Positions 42,128 through 51,790 of a stretch of 64,000 bases of DNA are shown piece after piece. A program made the position numbers and the translations under genes. The DNA comes from Thermovibrio sp. GTDB lineage: Bacteria > Aquificota > Aquificia > Desulfurobacteriales > Desulfurobacteriaceae. The notes under the pieces were generated by a model. It made no database searches and was not told the origin of the DNA. It was given only the letters and a program-made list of their open reading frames with translations. Where the stretch lies: positions 1 through 64,000 of the forward strand of contig WFNZ01000035.1 in the NCBI GenBank assembly GCA_015488335.1, written 5' to 3'. Each line of letters opens with the position of its first letter. Within the stretch, counting starts at the first letter, position 1.

Positions 42128-43117
42128 TTATCCCGTTATAGAAAACTCCTTTAAGTCAAATATCGGCTGAACTGTAAGTTCTGTTAATAGTTTACCACCT
42201 CTGAAAACGGCAACTTTCACTTCCTTTTCGTTCTTAGCGTCTGAATAGCGGGCAACTATTCCCCCTGTTTTTCTCAAAACACCCTCTGATGGTTCCTCTT
42301 TACACCTCAAAAGGGCCGTTGGAGAAGGAATCCCTGGAACTGTTATCAGGTAGTCGTTTTCTTTTGCAACTTCTCTGATTCTTCTATTCTCTTCCCTATT
42401 CCTTCCAACTATCAGCTTGCAGCCGTTAACCCTGAAGTGGCGGCCGATTTTGAGGAGTTTTACGTTCTCCCAGCTGAGCTCGTCATACTCCATCAAATCT
42501 TTAACCTTTCTGGCAAATGAAGGCTCTGTTAAAAGGCACCCACCGGCAGGGGTGGGGAGCTCCCCCTCATTAAATTCCAGCTCCTTTAAGATTTCAGGGT
42601 ACCTCTTCCTTGAGCGCCCTTTAAGGTCTAAGAGTTTTTCCCTATCTACAATTCCCCTCTCCTCGTAAACCGTTGGGGGGAGAAGTTTTCCAGAAAGGGG
42701 CCTCAAAACCTGCCTCTTTAAACCAGCAAGCTTCTCTATTGCGTTAAAGGCGTCCTTCCTCTGAGACATAGGCCTCTGACCTAATACCTCACCGGTTGCA
42801 ATGAGAGCTCCCTTCTCTGCCACCTCCTTTAGTTTTTTCAGCATATAGGCCTTACAGTCTATACAGGGGTTTAAATTCTTCCCGTAGCCGTAAACGGGGT
42901 TTTTCAGCATCTCTAAGTAGTCCTCTCCAGCTTCAACAACTTTTAGCTTAATTCCTACCCTATCTGCAAGTTCTTTTACCTTTTCAACGTCTTTTTCAAA
43001 GAGTGGAGAAGTGATGTGAACTCCAACAACATCAAAACCTAAACGTTTCAGGAGCTCTGCAGCTATAAGGCTGTCAAGCCCTCCAGAAAAGAGAAGGTAA
43101 GCTCTCTTCCTCTCCAT
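42128..43117 (-). CDS. PP-loop ATP pyrophosphatase, MnmA/ThiI-related
   Basis: 329 residues from an ATG with GGAGA 7 bases upstream. The PP-loop is LLFSGGLDSLIAAELL (SGGxDS). Family features continue with NPCIDCKAYMLKKLKEVAEK and ATGEVLGQRPMSQRKDA, and with TPAGGCLLT. The Cys pair in NPCIDC and the later GGC are placed like the catalytic cysteines of tRNA thiolation enzymes, so it is probably a tRNA-sulfurtransferase of a separate subgroup. The C-terminal 110 residues look like a small RNA-binding domain. Gene name not assigned. Divergent from hpf. Confidence 0.75.
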   Translation of the reverse strand: MERKRAYLLFSGGLDSLIAAELLKRLGFDVVGVHITSPLFEKDVEKVKELADRVGIKLKVVEAGEDYLEMLKNPVYGYGKNLNPCIDCKAYMLKKLKEVAEKGALIATGEVLGQRPMSQRKDAFNAIEKLAGLKRQVLRPLSGKLLPPTVYEERGIVDREKLLDLKGRSRKRYPEILKELEFNEGELPTPAGGCLLTEPSFARKVKDLMEYDELSWENVKLLKIGRHFRVNGCKLIVGRNREENRRIREVAKENDYLITVPGIPSPTALLRCKEEPSEGVLRKTGGIVARYSDAKNEKEVKVAVFRGGKLLTELTVQPIFDLKEFSITG

Positions 43118-43177
43118 AGACACTCTCCGCTGTTGGCTTTAATTTAAAGTTAAGAGATAAAAGAAAAGGAGGAAGGG
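43118..43177. promoter_or_regulatory. Divergent promoter region (PP-loop gene / hpf)
   Basis: A 60-base A/T-rich gap separates the two outward-facing starts and must hold both promoters. The stretch TTTAATTTAAAGTTAAGAGATAA offers several -10-like words, none clearly best. Confidence 0.35.
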
Positions 43178-43741
43178 ATGGCACAGCTAAAGCTCAACCT
43201 CATCGGCCACGGCATTGACCTCACAGGGGCAATTAAAAACACCCTTGAGGAGAAGTTTAAGAGGCTTGAGAAGTACCTGGGGGATGACGACAGAAGGGAG
43301 GTGTTTGCAGACGTAATTGTCAACAAGGAAAAGTACAGGTCATCTGTAGAAATCATCATCTACAACGTCTTTGACCACACTTTAAGGATCAAGAAGGAGA
43401 CTAACGACCTTTACACTGCCGTTGACTACGTTGTTGACGCTGCAGAGAAACAGCTGAGGAGATTGAAGGATAAGGTAAAAACGGCAGGAAAGAAGGAAGC
43501 TCAGAAGTCTAAGAGGATGATGACCGTTGTTGAGGAAGAAGTAGTTGAGAAGCCAATAGAGATTATTGAAGTTGAGCCGGAGCTCTACAAACCCATCTCT
43601 GTTGAGGACGCAGTTGTTAAGCTCCTTGGTTCAAACAGGGAGTTTGTCGTGTTCTGCAACGTTGAAACAGGAAACGCTGCAGTTGTTTACAAGAGGAAGG
43701 ACGGAAACGTTGGCCTGATAGAGATGCCGGCCTGCAAGTGA
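43178..43741 (+). CDS. hpf: Ribosome hibernation promoting factor, long form
   Basis: 187 residues. The N-terminal HPF/RaiA domain (about 1-105: NLIGHGIDLTGAIKNTLEEKFKRLEKYLG, ETNDLYTAVDYVVDAAEKQLRRLKDKV) is joined by an acidic linker to the C-terminal dimerisation domain (about 135-187: YKPISVEDAVVKLLGSNREFVVFCNVETGNAAVVYKRKDG). The long form pairs 70S ribosomes into inactive 100S dimers. AAGGAGGAAGGG precedes the ATG. A Uma2 gene follows 18 bases after its stop. Confidence 0.96.
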   Translation: MAQLKLNLIGHGIDLTGAIKNTLEEKFKRLEKYLGDDDRREVFADVIVNKEKYRSSVEIIIYNVFDHTLRIKKETNDLYTAVDYVVDAAEKQLRRLKDKVKTAGKKEAQKSKRMMTVVEEEVVEKPIEIIEVEPELYKPISVEDAVVKLLGSNREFVVFCNVETGNAAVVYKRKDGNVGLIEMPACK

Positions 43742-43759
43742 ACCTAAAGGAGAAGAATA

Positions 43760-44299
43760 ATGAGCCTGGCAGAGAAATACTTACCAAATTACACTGTTGA
43801 AGATTACCTGCAGTGGGAAGGAGATTGGGAGTTGATAGAGGGAGTTCCATACGCAATGGCTCCCTCTCCTGTCTGGAAACACCAAAGGATTGTAAGTCTT
43901 CTGGTAAGAACAATTGACGAACAGCTTGAGAACTGCTCTGCAGACTGCCAGGTTTCTCAGGAAGTTGACTGGATAGTTAACGAAAATACTGTTGTAAGGC
44001 CAGACGTTGTAGTAGTCTGCGGAAAAGTTGAAGACTTCATTAAAACCACTCCAGAAGTTATCTTTGAAGTTGTTTCAAAGTCCACCGCAATAAGAGACGA
44101 GCAGCTGAAGTTTGAGCTCTACGAGAGGGAGAAGGTCAAATACTACGCTCTGGTCTACCCAAACTTAAAGAAGATGAGGGTGTTCAAGCTCACCAATAAC
44201 AGGTATGAGAAGATCTTTGACTCAGACAGAGGTAGCTTCAGATTTGATTTGGAATGTCCATTTACCGTTAACCTTGAGCAACTGTGGAGAAGAATTTAA
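43760..44299 (+). CDS. Uma2 family (DUF820) nuclease-fold protein, copy 2
   Basis: 179 residues. The classic Uma2 start YTVEDYLQWEGDWELIEGVPYAM is followed by VVRPDVVVVC (first Asp) and PEVIFEVVSKSTAIRDEQLKFELYE (E-x-x-x-K region), then VKYYALVYP. This copy fits the canonical family better than the one at 25.6 kb. It lies behind hpf and ends convergently with lepA. A mild GGAG site precedes the ATG. Function unknown. Confidence 0.9.
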   Translation: MSLAEKYLPNYTVEDYLQWEGDWELIEGVPYAMAPSPVWKHQRIVSLLVRTIDEQLENCSADCQVSQEVDWIVNENTVVRPDVVVVCGKVEDFIKTTPEVIFEVVSKSTAIRDEQLKFELYEREKVKYYALVYPNLKKMRVFKLTNNRYEKIFDSDRGSFRFDLECPFTVNLEQLWRRI

Positions 44300-44322
44300 A
44301 GGGAGGAAGTTTCCCTCCTCGT
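44300..44322. terminator. Possible bidirectional terminator between Uma2 and lepA
   Basis: A GGAGG/CCTCC hairpin with a seven-base loop fills the 23-base convergent gap. On the minus strand it is followed by CTTTAAATT, which could serve lepA; the plus-strand tail is less T-rich. The stem is short. Confidence 0.4.
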
Positions 44323-46119
44323 TTAATCAACCTTTAGAACCGCTAAAAACGCCTCCTGTGGAACCTCCACTTTCCCCAGCATCTTCATTCTCTTCTTACC
44401 CTCTTTCTGCTTCTCAAGGAGTTTCTTCTTTCTCGTAACGTCTCCGCCGTAGCACTTTGCAAGAACGTCTTTCCTGAAAGCCTTAACGTTTGAACGGGCA
44501 ATAATCTTGTTCCCTATTGCAGCCTGAATTGCAACCTCAAAGAGCTGCCTTGGGATTATCTCCTTCAGCTTGTCAACAAGCTGCCTTCCCCTTTGGTAGG
44601 CCTTATCCCTGTGAACAATTACAGAGAGGGCATCTACAGGCTTCCCGTTTATCAGTATGTCAAGTTTCACAAGGTCTGAAGGTTTGTAGCCTGCAAACTC
44701 GTAGTCAAAGGAGGCATAGCCCCGGGAGACGGACTTGAGCTTGTCAAAGAAGTCAAAGAGAATCTCAGAGAGGGGCATGTCGTAGCGGAGCTCCACCCTC
44801 TGCTGGTCTAAGTAGGTAAACCCGGTCTGTATTCCCCTCCTATCCTGACAGAGCTGCATTATGGGGCCAACGTAGTCTGCCGGAGTGATGATTGAAGCTG
44901 AGATGTAAGGCTCTTCAATTCTCTCAATCTTCTCAGGAGGTGGCATCTCAGCAGGGTTCTGAACCTCCTTAACTGAACCGTCTTTCATGTAAACTTTATA
45001 GACAACGCTTGGAGCCGTAGCTATAAGGTTTAGCCCAAACTCCCTCTCAAGCCTCTCCTTTATAACTTCCATATGGAGAAGCCCTAAAAATCCGCACCTG
45101 AAACCAAACCCTAAAGCTGCAGAGGTTTCAGGCTCAAAGAAGAGGGCTGCGTCGTTGAGCTTCAACTTTTCCAGTGCCTCTTTCAGGTTCTCATAGTCAT
45201 CTGAGTCAACGGGGTATAAACCCGCAAATACCATAGGCTTGGCAGGTCTGAATCCGGGGCAGGGCTCATCTGTCGGGTTCTCTGCATCGGTTATCGTATC
45301 TCCAACCTGAGTATCCTCAATGTTCTTAATGTTCGCAGCTATCCAGCCAACCTCTCCTGCAGAGAGCTCTCCAGTCTTAACTATGTTTGGAGACTGTGTT
45401 CCAACTTCAACAACTTCAAACTCCTTGTCGTTTGACATAAGCTTTATTCTCATTCCGGGCTTTATCTTCCCATCAAAAACCCTGATAAAAGGAATAACTC
45501 CCTTGTAGTTGTCGTAGAAAGAGTCAAAGATGAGGGCTTTTAGCGGTTTGTTTGGGTCTCCTGAAGGTGGAGGAACTCTTTTAACTATCGCTTCTAAAAT
45601 CTCCTTTATTCCAATTCCCTCTTTTGCAGAGGATAAAATGGCCTCGTCTGGGTCTAAGCCTAAAACGTCTGCAATCTGCTCCTTAACCCACTCCGGGTTT
45701 GCACTGGGAAGGTCTATCTTGTTTATAACAGGAATAATCTCAAGGCCGGCGTCTAAGGCTAAGAAGAAGTTGGCAATCGTCTGTGCCTCTATTCCCTGGG
45801 TTGCGTCAATAACAAGGAGAGCTCCCTCACAGGCAGACAGACTCCTTGAAACCTCGTATGTAAAGTCAACGTGGCCGGGAGTGTCAATAAGGTGCATCGT
45901 GTAGGTTTTACCGTCGTCTGCCCTATACTTCATCCGGACGGCGTTGAGCTTGATTGTGATACCTCTTTCTCTTTCAAGCTCTAAAGTGTCAAGCATTTGC
46001 TCTTTTAACTCTCTCTTAGAAACGGTTCCCGTATACTCCAACAACCTATCTGCAAGTGTGGATTTTCCGTGGTCTATGTGGGCAATTATGCAGAAGTTCC
46101 TTATAAGCTCCTGGTTCAT
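44323..46119 (-). CDS. lepA: Elongation factor 4 (LepA)
   Basis: 598 residues, full length. G1 is [14 protein letters not shown]3 DTPGHVDF, G4 [10 protein letters not shown]. The LepA-specific C-terminal domain ([39 protein letters not shown]) is complete. LepA back-translocates or rescues ribosomes under ionic stress. GGAGAGGTTAG precedes the ATG. thiD lies 35 bases upstream on the same strand. Confidence 0.98.
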   Translation of the reverse strand: MNQELIRNFCIIAHIDHGKSTLADRLLEYTGTVSKRELKEQMLDTLELERERGITIKLNAVRMKYRADDGKTYTMHLIDTPGHVDFTYEVSRSLSACEGALLVIDATQGIEAQTIANFFLALDAGLEIIPVINKIDLPSANPEWVKEQIADVLGLDPDEAILSSAKEGIGIKEILEAIVKRVPPPSGDPNKPLKALIFDSFYDNYKGVIPFIRVFDGKIKPGMRIKLMSNDKEFEVVEVGTQSPNIVKTGELSAGEVGWIAANIKNIEDTQVGDTITDAENPTDEPCPGFRPAKPMVFAGLYPVDSDDYENLKEALEKLKLNDAALFFEPETSAALGFGFRCGFLGLLHMEVIKERLEREFGLNLIATAPSVVYKVYMKDGSVKEVQNPAEMPPPEKIERIEEPYISASIITPADYVGPIMQLCQDRRGIQTGFTYLDQQRVELRYDMPLSEILFDFFDKLKSVSRGYASFDYEFAGYKPSDLVKLDILINGKPVDALSVIVHRDKAYQRGRQLVDKLKEIIPRQLFEVAIQAAIGNKIIARSNVKAFRKDVLAKCYGGDVTRKKKLLEKQKEGKKRMKMLGKVEVPQEAFLAVLKVD

Positions 46120-46154
46120 CTAACCTCTCCAGAAGGTTTTTAAGAAATATAGGC

Positions 46155-46865
46155 CTAAAGTGAAGGGTAGAGCTGGGGAGCTCCCCCTATCTCAAAAGCA
46201 CTTCTCCTGTATTCTGTTATAAAATCAACGGTTTCTCTGAATGCTTCTTTCAAATTTAAACCTTTGGCAAGTAAAGCCGTAAGAGCAGAAGAGAAGGCAC
46301 ACCCCGTTCCCCTTACAACTCTACCGTCCCTCTCATGGCAAACTCTGTCAACTTTACTGCCGTCAACAAAGAGAACATCGCAGACCTTATCTCTGTAAGG
46401 CCACCCTTTAACAATAAACGTTTTTCCCTGAAGGAACTCCCTTAGCTTCAGAAATTCAGAGTAGTTGGGAGTTAGAACCGTTGAAACTTCAATCAACGGA
46501 CTGAGAACTTCCAAATTTTCAACAAATCCCCTTCCAAAAGTTGGAGAAAGAACGGGATCAAAGACAACAGGAACAGAGAGGGAATAGAGAATTTCTGAAA
46601 CCTTCCTGTTTACCTCTTTCTCCCTGTGAGGTATTCCAACCTTCACCCCTTCCGGTGAAATTTCCTCAAGAAGAGTCTTCAACTGAGAAATCAGAAAAGA
46701 ACCATCAACAAAGCGAAGCTTCTTTACTCCCTTAGCGTTCTGAACTGTATTAACAGTAATAACTGCCCCACCTAAAAAACCAAAATAGCCAAAAGTCTTA
46801 ACATCCCGCAGAACTCCAGCTCCTCCGGTAGGATCAAACCCGGCAACACTCAGAAGAAACCTCAT
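46155..46865 (-). CDS. thiD: Hydroxymethylpyrimidine/phosphomethylpyrimidine kinase
   Basis: 236 residues, a little shorter than typical ThiD. It begins SVAGFDPTGGAGVLRDVKTF (the ribokinase-like GxDxxGGAG motif) and has VFDPVLSPTFG, LTPNYSEF, FIVKGWPYRD and the catalytic GTGCAFSSALTALLAKG motif. It phosphorylates HMP/HMP-P for thiamine synthesis. I see no TPP riboswitch in the 58-base upstream gap. It is followed by lepA. Confidence 0.9.
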   Translation of the reverse strand: MRFLLSVAGFDPTGGAGVLRDVKTFGYFGFLGGAVITVNTVQNAKGVKKLRFVDGSFLISQLKTLLEEISPEGVKVGIPHREKEVNRKVSEILYSLSVPVVFDPVLSPTFGRGFVENLEVLSPLIEVSTVLTPNYSEFLKLREFLQGKTFIVKGWPYRDKVCDVLFVDGSKVDRVCHERDGRVVRGTGCAFSSALTALLAKGLNLKEAFRETVDFITEYRRSAFEIGGAPQLYPSL

Positions 46866-46923
46866 ATCTCTCCCTACAGGTCAACTTATTGTAAGATACG
46901 ATTAACAGATAAACGGAGCAGGG
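46866..46923. promoter_or_regulatory. Divergent gap between thiD and the PilZ-like gene
   Basis: 58 bases separate the two starts. The plus strand has TTATTG followed by TAAGATACGATT as a possible promoter for the PilZ-like gene; GGGAGAGAT is the thiD ribosome site on the other strand. Confidence 0.3.
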
Positions 46924-47370
46924 ATGAAGGAAAAAAATATTCCTCTGGTAGCTTTTCTTGAAGTAGATGGAAAGAGATTTCCCGTTAAAAGCTGGTCGGA
47001 AAACGGCTGTACTTTAAAAGTGGCTTCAGAAGAACTGAAAGAAAAACCATGGAACATAGGAAACCTAATAGTTCCCTTTGAAGGGTTTGACTTAGTAATT
47101 AAGGATATACGTCTTGAAATTGAAGAGGATTCAGAGTTAAAGTGCCACTTTAGACACCTACCTGTAGAACAGGAAAATGCCCTTAAATCCATAATAAACC
47201 TGTATCGTTTAGGTGAAATTTTCTCAATAGAAAACCTATTCAACGCATTGAGAAGTGAAAGAGTAAAGGCTAAAAAAGGAGAGGATAAAAGGGGAAGTTT
47301 TTTTCTTCCCCTTATTGTGGGCATTATGTTAGGAATCCTAACCACATACTTTATTCTTAAAGTTTTGTAA
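46924..47370 (+). CDS. PilZ-like protein with C-terminal membrane anchor
   Basis: 148 residues. The N-terminal 100 residues follow a PilZ-type pattern: DGKRFPVKSWSENGCTLKV resembles the R...DxSxxG c-di-GMP-binding region, but the Asp position is Ser, so binding is uncertain. A beta-barrel-like sequence follows. A single transmembrane helix at about 127-146 ends the chain (SFFLPLIVGIMLGILTTYFIL). This resembles the PilZ-plus-helix layout of Alg44-type regulators of polysaccharide secretion, and the gene converges on the export gene. The call is tentative. A/T-rich. Confidence 0.5.
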   Translation: MKEKNIPLVAFLEVDGKRFPVKSWSENGCTLKVASEELKEKPWNIGNLIVPFEGFDLVIKDIRLEIEEDSELKCHFRHLPVEQENALKSIINLYRLGEIFSIENLFNALRSERVKAKKGEDKRGSFFLPLIVGIMLGILTTYFILKVL

Positions 47371-50300
47371 TTGTGTAAATCGTTACTGCACCCTGATAGA
47401 TAATTTGCATAACATCTTTAATTAAAGGTCTCCACATTACAGGAACGTGAACCTTTGTAGGAACGATTACAGAATCTCCAGGTTCTAGCCTGTAATTCAT
47501 AATGTCGTTCTTACCCAGAACAATACGGTTCGTTTCACTGTTCCAGTCAAACCGTTTTTTTCCTACGTTCTCTGAGCTTATAACGGAACCGTTAGCCTTT
47601 ATAACAAAGATGTTTTCTTTATCTGCATCCTTTGTCAGCCCGCCGGCCTCGTCTATGTAATCCTTGACAGTCATGCCATTCACATAAACAAGGGCAGACG
47701 GATTGTAAACCTCTCCGAAAACTAAGACACTACCGGGCACTTTCGGAACGAATATCTGATCTCCATCTTCAAGAACGATGTTGTAGGGAGAATTTTTGAG
47801 CTTCTCAAGGTCTTTAGGAACGCTGATACCGGAAATTCGCCCAGTTACCTGAGACTTCTGGAGCTCCTCTAAAAGTCTCCTTTTGGCCTCAAAGGCAGCC
47901 TGACGGGCGCGGAGCTCCTCAGCGGTAAGGTCAGACTGCATTACTCCAGCTTCTTCCTTCTCAAGCTGCTGCCTCATAAGAGCTATAGCTTTCTGAAGGC
48001 GCTGCTTCTGAAGTTCTGCAACCGACTTCCTCAGAATAATAATTCCTTTTGGATATGCGTTGGGCAAAAATCCACCGGCCTCTTTAAGAATATCGTAGAG
48101 AGTTGTCCTCTCTCCTATGCTGTAAACTCCCGGATGTTTCACATAACCACTAACCCTAACTTTTTCAACAGCCTCCTCAGGTTTAACTCTTACAATTACC
48201 AGCTTATCTCCAGGTAAAAGTTCAAACTCTGACTCTTTTTGTTTAACTAACACATCATAAAGGAAAAATGAAGCAACATTTACATATTTCTCTCTTTTAA
48301 AAAGAGAGACATTACCATTGTCATTACCTTCATATTCATTATTACTTCCACTTGAATCATTATTAACAAAACCAGGATAAGTAGATTCAATTAATTCTCC
48401 TTTATTATAAAGAGTAAAACTATTTTTACTCTCAACATTATTGGGATAGTTAGAGTTGGAGTTATTAAAGATTCCTCCTTGATTTTTCTCCTCTTGATAC
48501 AAACCAATACCTGCATTTTCTTTTGTCCTTTGTCTAAAGGAATAATTCTCTGTAAACTTCCTAAAAACCAGAACCTTCAATTTTCTTATATCTGTTTTAA
48601 ATTTAGCATAAGATAAAGCTTCTGAAAGTTTTATCCCTGGATGATAAGGCACCTTATACGGAATCTCTATATCTCCCGAAACTCTGATAGGTTTATAAGC
48701 ATACCTCGGGAAGAAGCGAATCGTGTCAAGCCTATGGATTTCTAAATCGGTCTTGTGTTTCAAAACAGCTTCCGGGCTGAACTGAAGAATCTTTACAATC
48801 TCCAGAGTATCCGGATCCCTTCGGTCTATTTCAGCATACTCAAGGTTGGTATTCTCTGTTATTAAATCTGGAGTAAGAATGTCAGATAACTTCATTCCCT
48901 TTTTGTATGCATAAACCCCTGGGTATTTAATCTTACCCTCAACTATGAAAGCATCTTTAACTTTGTTAAAATCAACTCCTTCAACGGTTCCGAACCTATA
49001 AAGAACTATCCTATCCTGAGGTTTCAGCTCCAGGTCTTCCTCTCCAGAAAGGACTGCTTCAGGTGAGAATGTGATGTATTTAGGGAGAGCTCCCGGCGGG
49101 TAGTGTCTCTCTATAAGGCCAAACTTCATGTTTGAGTCGGAGAAGAAGAAATCGGGAGCTAAGAGCTGAGAAAGTTTCATTCCCGGCTTATACTCGTAAA
49201 GACCGGGATAAGGAGTGTAACCTTCAACGGCAACGGCGTTTTGAGGTATGGAAATTACCTGCTTGATAACGAGTATATCTCCATCGTGAACTTTCTGAGA
49301 CATAAACTTTTTATCGTCTAAAGAACCCTGCTTAACTTCCAAAAGCTGGTTGTTAACGTAACGCTGAAGTATGACTTTATACTTATAGCTTGAGGGCAAA
49401 AGGCCACCGGCCATTTTAATCAGGTCTTTTAACGTTTCTTTACCGGTAATTTCATAAATGGCCGGCCTCTTTACCATTCCCCCTACACCTGCAACCTTTC
49501 CGATAGGCTTAACAAAGATAACGTCTCCGTCTTTTAAGCGCATATCAACAGGTTTTCCGTCTAAAAGGAGCTTGTAGAAGTCTATGTGAATCTGTTTTAT
49601 ACCTTTCGGGGTTTTCCTTGTTACAATAACATCTCTTAAAGTTCCCGATTTTTTAATTCCACCTGCCAACATAATGGCATCAATTACCGTATTGACACCG
49701 GTAACCACAACCGCTCCAGGTCTTCTAACCTCTCCTGAAACGTAAACGGGAAAAGTTCTCAGTCTTCCAACAGTAAGCTTTATATTAGCCCCAAGAGCCT
49801 GCGATATCATTCGCTCAGCTTCTCCAAGGGTCATACCCCAAACGTAGAAAACTCCAAGCCCCGGTACGTAAATTTTTCCCTGCCTGTCAACAACTAAACG
49901 GGTAACTTTTGTAAGGTCAATACCGGGAGGGGCTCCTATAACGTAGAGAAACAGTTCATCTCCCGGCCCAAGAACGTAAGAACTATCAACAGGTATGGAG
50001 AGAGAAAGTTTCGGCCTACCAACAAAAAAGTTGTATCCGAACTGTTTAAGCTTAATGTTCAAAAACTTAGTCCTTGCATAGAAACCACTCTCTATAGAGG
50101 AAAATTCAGCCGTTGTAGACATAAGCTGAGAAATCTTCCCCTCTTCCCTGTTAACTTTCTGAGACTTAGATAAACTCTCTTCCAGTTCCTGAACTGACTT
50201 ACCGTTAAGCTCCTGTTGAGCACCTATCCCCTGCCCATTTTGAATGCCAGCTCCAGAATTAGTTGTTGAACCTGAGGAACCTGCTCCTGTTCCGGGAGCT

Positions 50301-50521
50301 CCCGTTAAACCCGACGCTCCTGATCCGGTTCCTGAACCGACACTACCACCAACAGCTGTTCCCTGGAGACCGGAAAGCCCGGTAGAATTAGAAATTCCCC
50401 CCATCCCTCCAGCAGCTCCGCTTTGAGCAAACTGCTCCAGCTGTGAAATTCCGGTAGCCAAAGCTGTATTAAAAACAGTTCCTGTCAGAAACAGAGTTAC
50501 AGTTAAAATAGCTCTACGCAT
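47357..50521 (-). CDS. Polysaccharide export protein with multiple SLBB domains (Wza/GumB-like)
   Basis: 1054 residues. A signal peptide (AILTVTLFLTGTVFNTALA) is followed by a Gly/Ser/Thr-rich low-complexity segment (about 25-115), a poly-export domain (from about 175, YVLGPGDELFLYVIG) and a series of about seven SLBB repeats (V-G-V--PG-Y---G--L-D-L-- pattern). One stretch (about 670-760) is Asn/Ser/Glu-rich, contains NNSNSNYPNNVES-type sequence and is A/T-rich in DNA. The C-terminus is hydrophobic. Wza-type proteins form the outer-membrane channel for capsule or exopolysaccharide. The gene is coupled to the wzz-like gene (8-base overlap) and converges with the PilZ-like gene. Confidence 0.88.
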   Translation of the reverse strand: MRRAILTVTLFLTGTVFNTALATGISQLEQFAQSGAAGGMGGISNSTGLSGLQGTAVGGSVGSGTGSGASGLTGAPGTGAGSSGSTTNSGAGIQNGQGIGAQQELNGKSVQELEESLSKSQKVNREEGKISQLMSTTAEFSSIESGFYARTKFLNIKLKQFGYNFFVGRPKLSLSIPVDSSYVLGPGDELFLYVIGAPPGIDLTKVTRLVVDRQGKIYVPGLGVFYVWGMTLGEAERMISQALGANIKLTVGRLRTFPVYVSGEVRRPGAVVVTGVNTVIDAIMLAGGIKKSGTLRDVIVTRKTPKGIKQIHIDFYKLLLDGKPVDMRLKDGDVIFVKPIGKVAGVGGMVKRPAIYEITGKETLKDLIKMAGGLLPSSYKYKVILQRYVNNQLLEVKQGSLDDKKFMSQKVHDGDILVIKQVISIPQNAVAVEGYTPYPGLYEYKPGMKLSQLLAPDFFFSDSNMKFGLIERHYPPGALPKYITFSPEAVLSGEEDLELKPQDRIVLYRFGTVEGVDFNKVKDAFIVEGKIKYPGVYAYKKGMKLSDILTPDLITENTNLEYAEIDRRDPDTLEIVKILQFSPEAVLKHKTDLEIHRLDTIRFFPRYAYKPIRVSGDIEIPYKVPYHPGIKLSEALSYAKFKTDIRKLKVLVFRKFTENYSFRQRTKENAGIGLYQEEKNQGGIFNNSNSNYPNNVESKNSFTLYNKGELIESTYPGFVNNDSSGSNNEYEGNDNGNVSLFKREKYVNVASFFLYDVLVKQKESEFELLPGDKLVIVRVKPEEAVEKVRVSGYVKHPGVYSIGERTTLYDILKEAGGFLPNAYPKGIIILRKSVAELQKQRLQKAIALMRQQLEKEEAGVMQSDLTAEELRARQAAFEAKRRLLEELQKSQVTGRISGISVPKDLEKLKNSPYNIVLEDGDQIFVPKVPGSVLVFGEVYNPSALVYVNGMTVKDYIDEAGGLTKDADKENIFVIKANGSVISSENVGKKRFDWNSETNRIVLGKNDIMNYRLEPGDSVIVPTKVHVPVMWRPLIKDVMQIIYQGAVTIYTITKL

Positions 50522-51707
50522 TATCCATTTCCCCCTTGTGGCGCTTTCTTACGTTGTCAAGCCACTCCTTAAAGAAAGCAGCAAAAATGCCTAAAAAGAG
50601 ACCCGAAACGAACCCAACAGCAATAATTAGAGCTTTCTTCGGTTTGTAGGGCTTATCTCTATCTGGAACATAGGGTGGATCTATTACCTGAAACGATATC
50701 TGCTCCTTCATCTCCTGGGCCTTTGCCATCTCATACTCTTTAACGAGAGTCTCAAACAAGGCCTCAGCTATATCCATCTGGGCCTGAATTTTCTGAAGGT
50801 TGAGCTGGTAATCGGGAAGGGACACATAGGTGGGTTTTGAATCCCTCAACCTGTTTAAACGTTCTTTTATCTTCTCAACTTCACTTTCCAGCTTTGCCAC
50901 TTCCTCAGGGTTAATTTTTGACTCTTTGAGGAGCTCCAATCTCTTTTTCTTAACCATCAACTCCCCGTAGAGCTTACCGTAATCCTTACTATCCGTTCCA
51001 AAAACTAAAGGAACTTCTCTTATCTTTCCACTAACAAAATCCCTGTATATCCTCTCAACCTGCTTGAGTTTCTCCTCAGCGATTTTAAGCTGTTTTCCAA
51101 CGTATATCCTATATCTTTTAGCAAGAGAAAAGGATTTTTCGTTCAGGATTTTCCTCGCTTCTACCAGGGCAGTTTGGGCTATCTTATAGGCCATCTCCGG
51201 ATCGTTTTTAAAATCTACTGTTAAAGTCAGAATACCTGTCTTCTTATCTGTTGAAACAGACATCAATTTATCAAGCTCTTTAACTCCATCAAGCATTGTA
51301 GGTTCTTTATCCTTCTCTACTTTCCATCTATGGTTAATGCTATCCCATTTGTCTGGAAAGAGTTTGGGAAGAAGGTTCAAATCCTTTATCACTCTTTCTT
51401 TTAAAGTTCTACTCTCTAAAACAGCCTCAACAGTAAGGCCGGTTTTCCCTCCAATCGGTAGAGATATGGGAAGTGAAGAGAGTAGAGAGGAGAGACCGCC
51501 AGTTTTGTTCTCCCCCAAGGGGTAAATAGAGGTTTTTGTCCTGTAAACAGGAGAAGCCAAAAAGCAGTAAAGAACGGCAAAAAAAGTTAGAATGAAAGTT
51601 ATAGATAGAACGACCTTTTTTCTCCTCTTCAGAACAAGCCAGAGTTCATAGAGATCTATCTCGTCATTATCGTAATAAGGAGACTGGTTAAAATTCCTCT
51701 CTTCCAA
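50514..51707 (-). CDS. Polysaccharide co-polymerase / chain-length determinant (Wzz/GumC-like)
   Basis: 397 residues from a TTG (51705-51707) with GGAGG 4 bases upstream; a TTG 36 bases earlier is in frame but has no ribosome site. Two transmembrane helices (about 32-52 and 365-385) flank a long coiled-coil periplasmic domain. The Pro-rich QVIDPPYVPDRDKPYKPKKALI motif before the second helix is typical of Wzz. No tyrosine-kinase domain is attached. It sets chain length and works with the SLBB exporter encoded next. No glycosyltransferase or Wzx/Wzy is in the window. Confidence 0.88.
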   Translation of the reverse strand: MEERNFNQSPYYDNDEIDLYELWLVLKRRKKVVLSITFILTFFAVLYCFLASPVYRTKTSIYPLGENKTGGLSSLLSSLPISLPIGGKTGLTVEAVLESRTLKERVIKDLNLLPKLFPDKWDSINHRWKVEKDKEPTMLDGVKELDKLMSVSTDKKTGILTLTVDFKNDPEMAYKIAQTALVEARKILNEKSFSLAKRYRIYVGKQLKIAEEKLKQVERIYRDFVSGKIREVPLVFGTDSKDYGKLYGELMVKKKRLELLKESKINPEEVAKLESEVEKIKERLNRLRDSKPTYVSLPDYQLNLQKIQAQMDIAEALFETLVKEYEMAKAQEMKEQISFQVIDPPYVPDRDKPYKPKKALIIAVGFVSGLFLGIFAAFFKEWLDNVRKRHKGEMDNA

Positions 51708-51790
51708 ACTTCCTCCGGTGTTATTCTTATTAACCGTTAGCAAAACATAGGTGAATTTTAACAGCAGAAACCTCTGAGTGCAACTTTAGA

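Noticed and set aside
46866-46923. TPP riboswitch before thiD
   Set aside because: The gap is only 58 bases and lacks the conserved TPP-aptamer segments.
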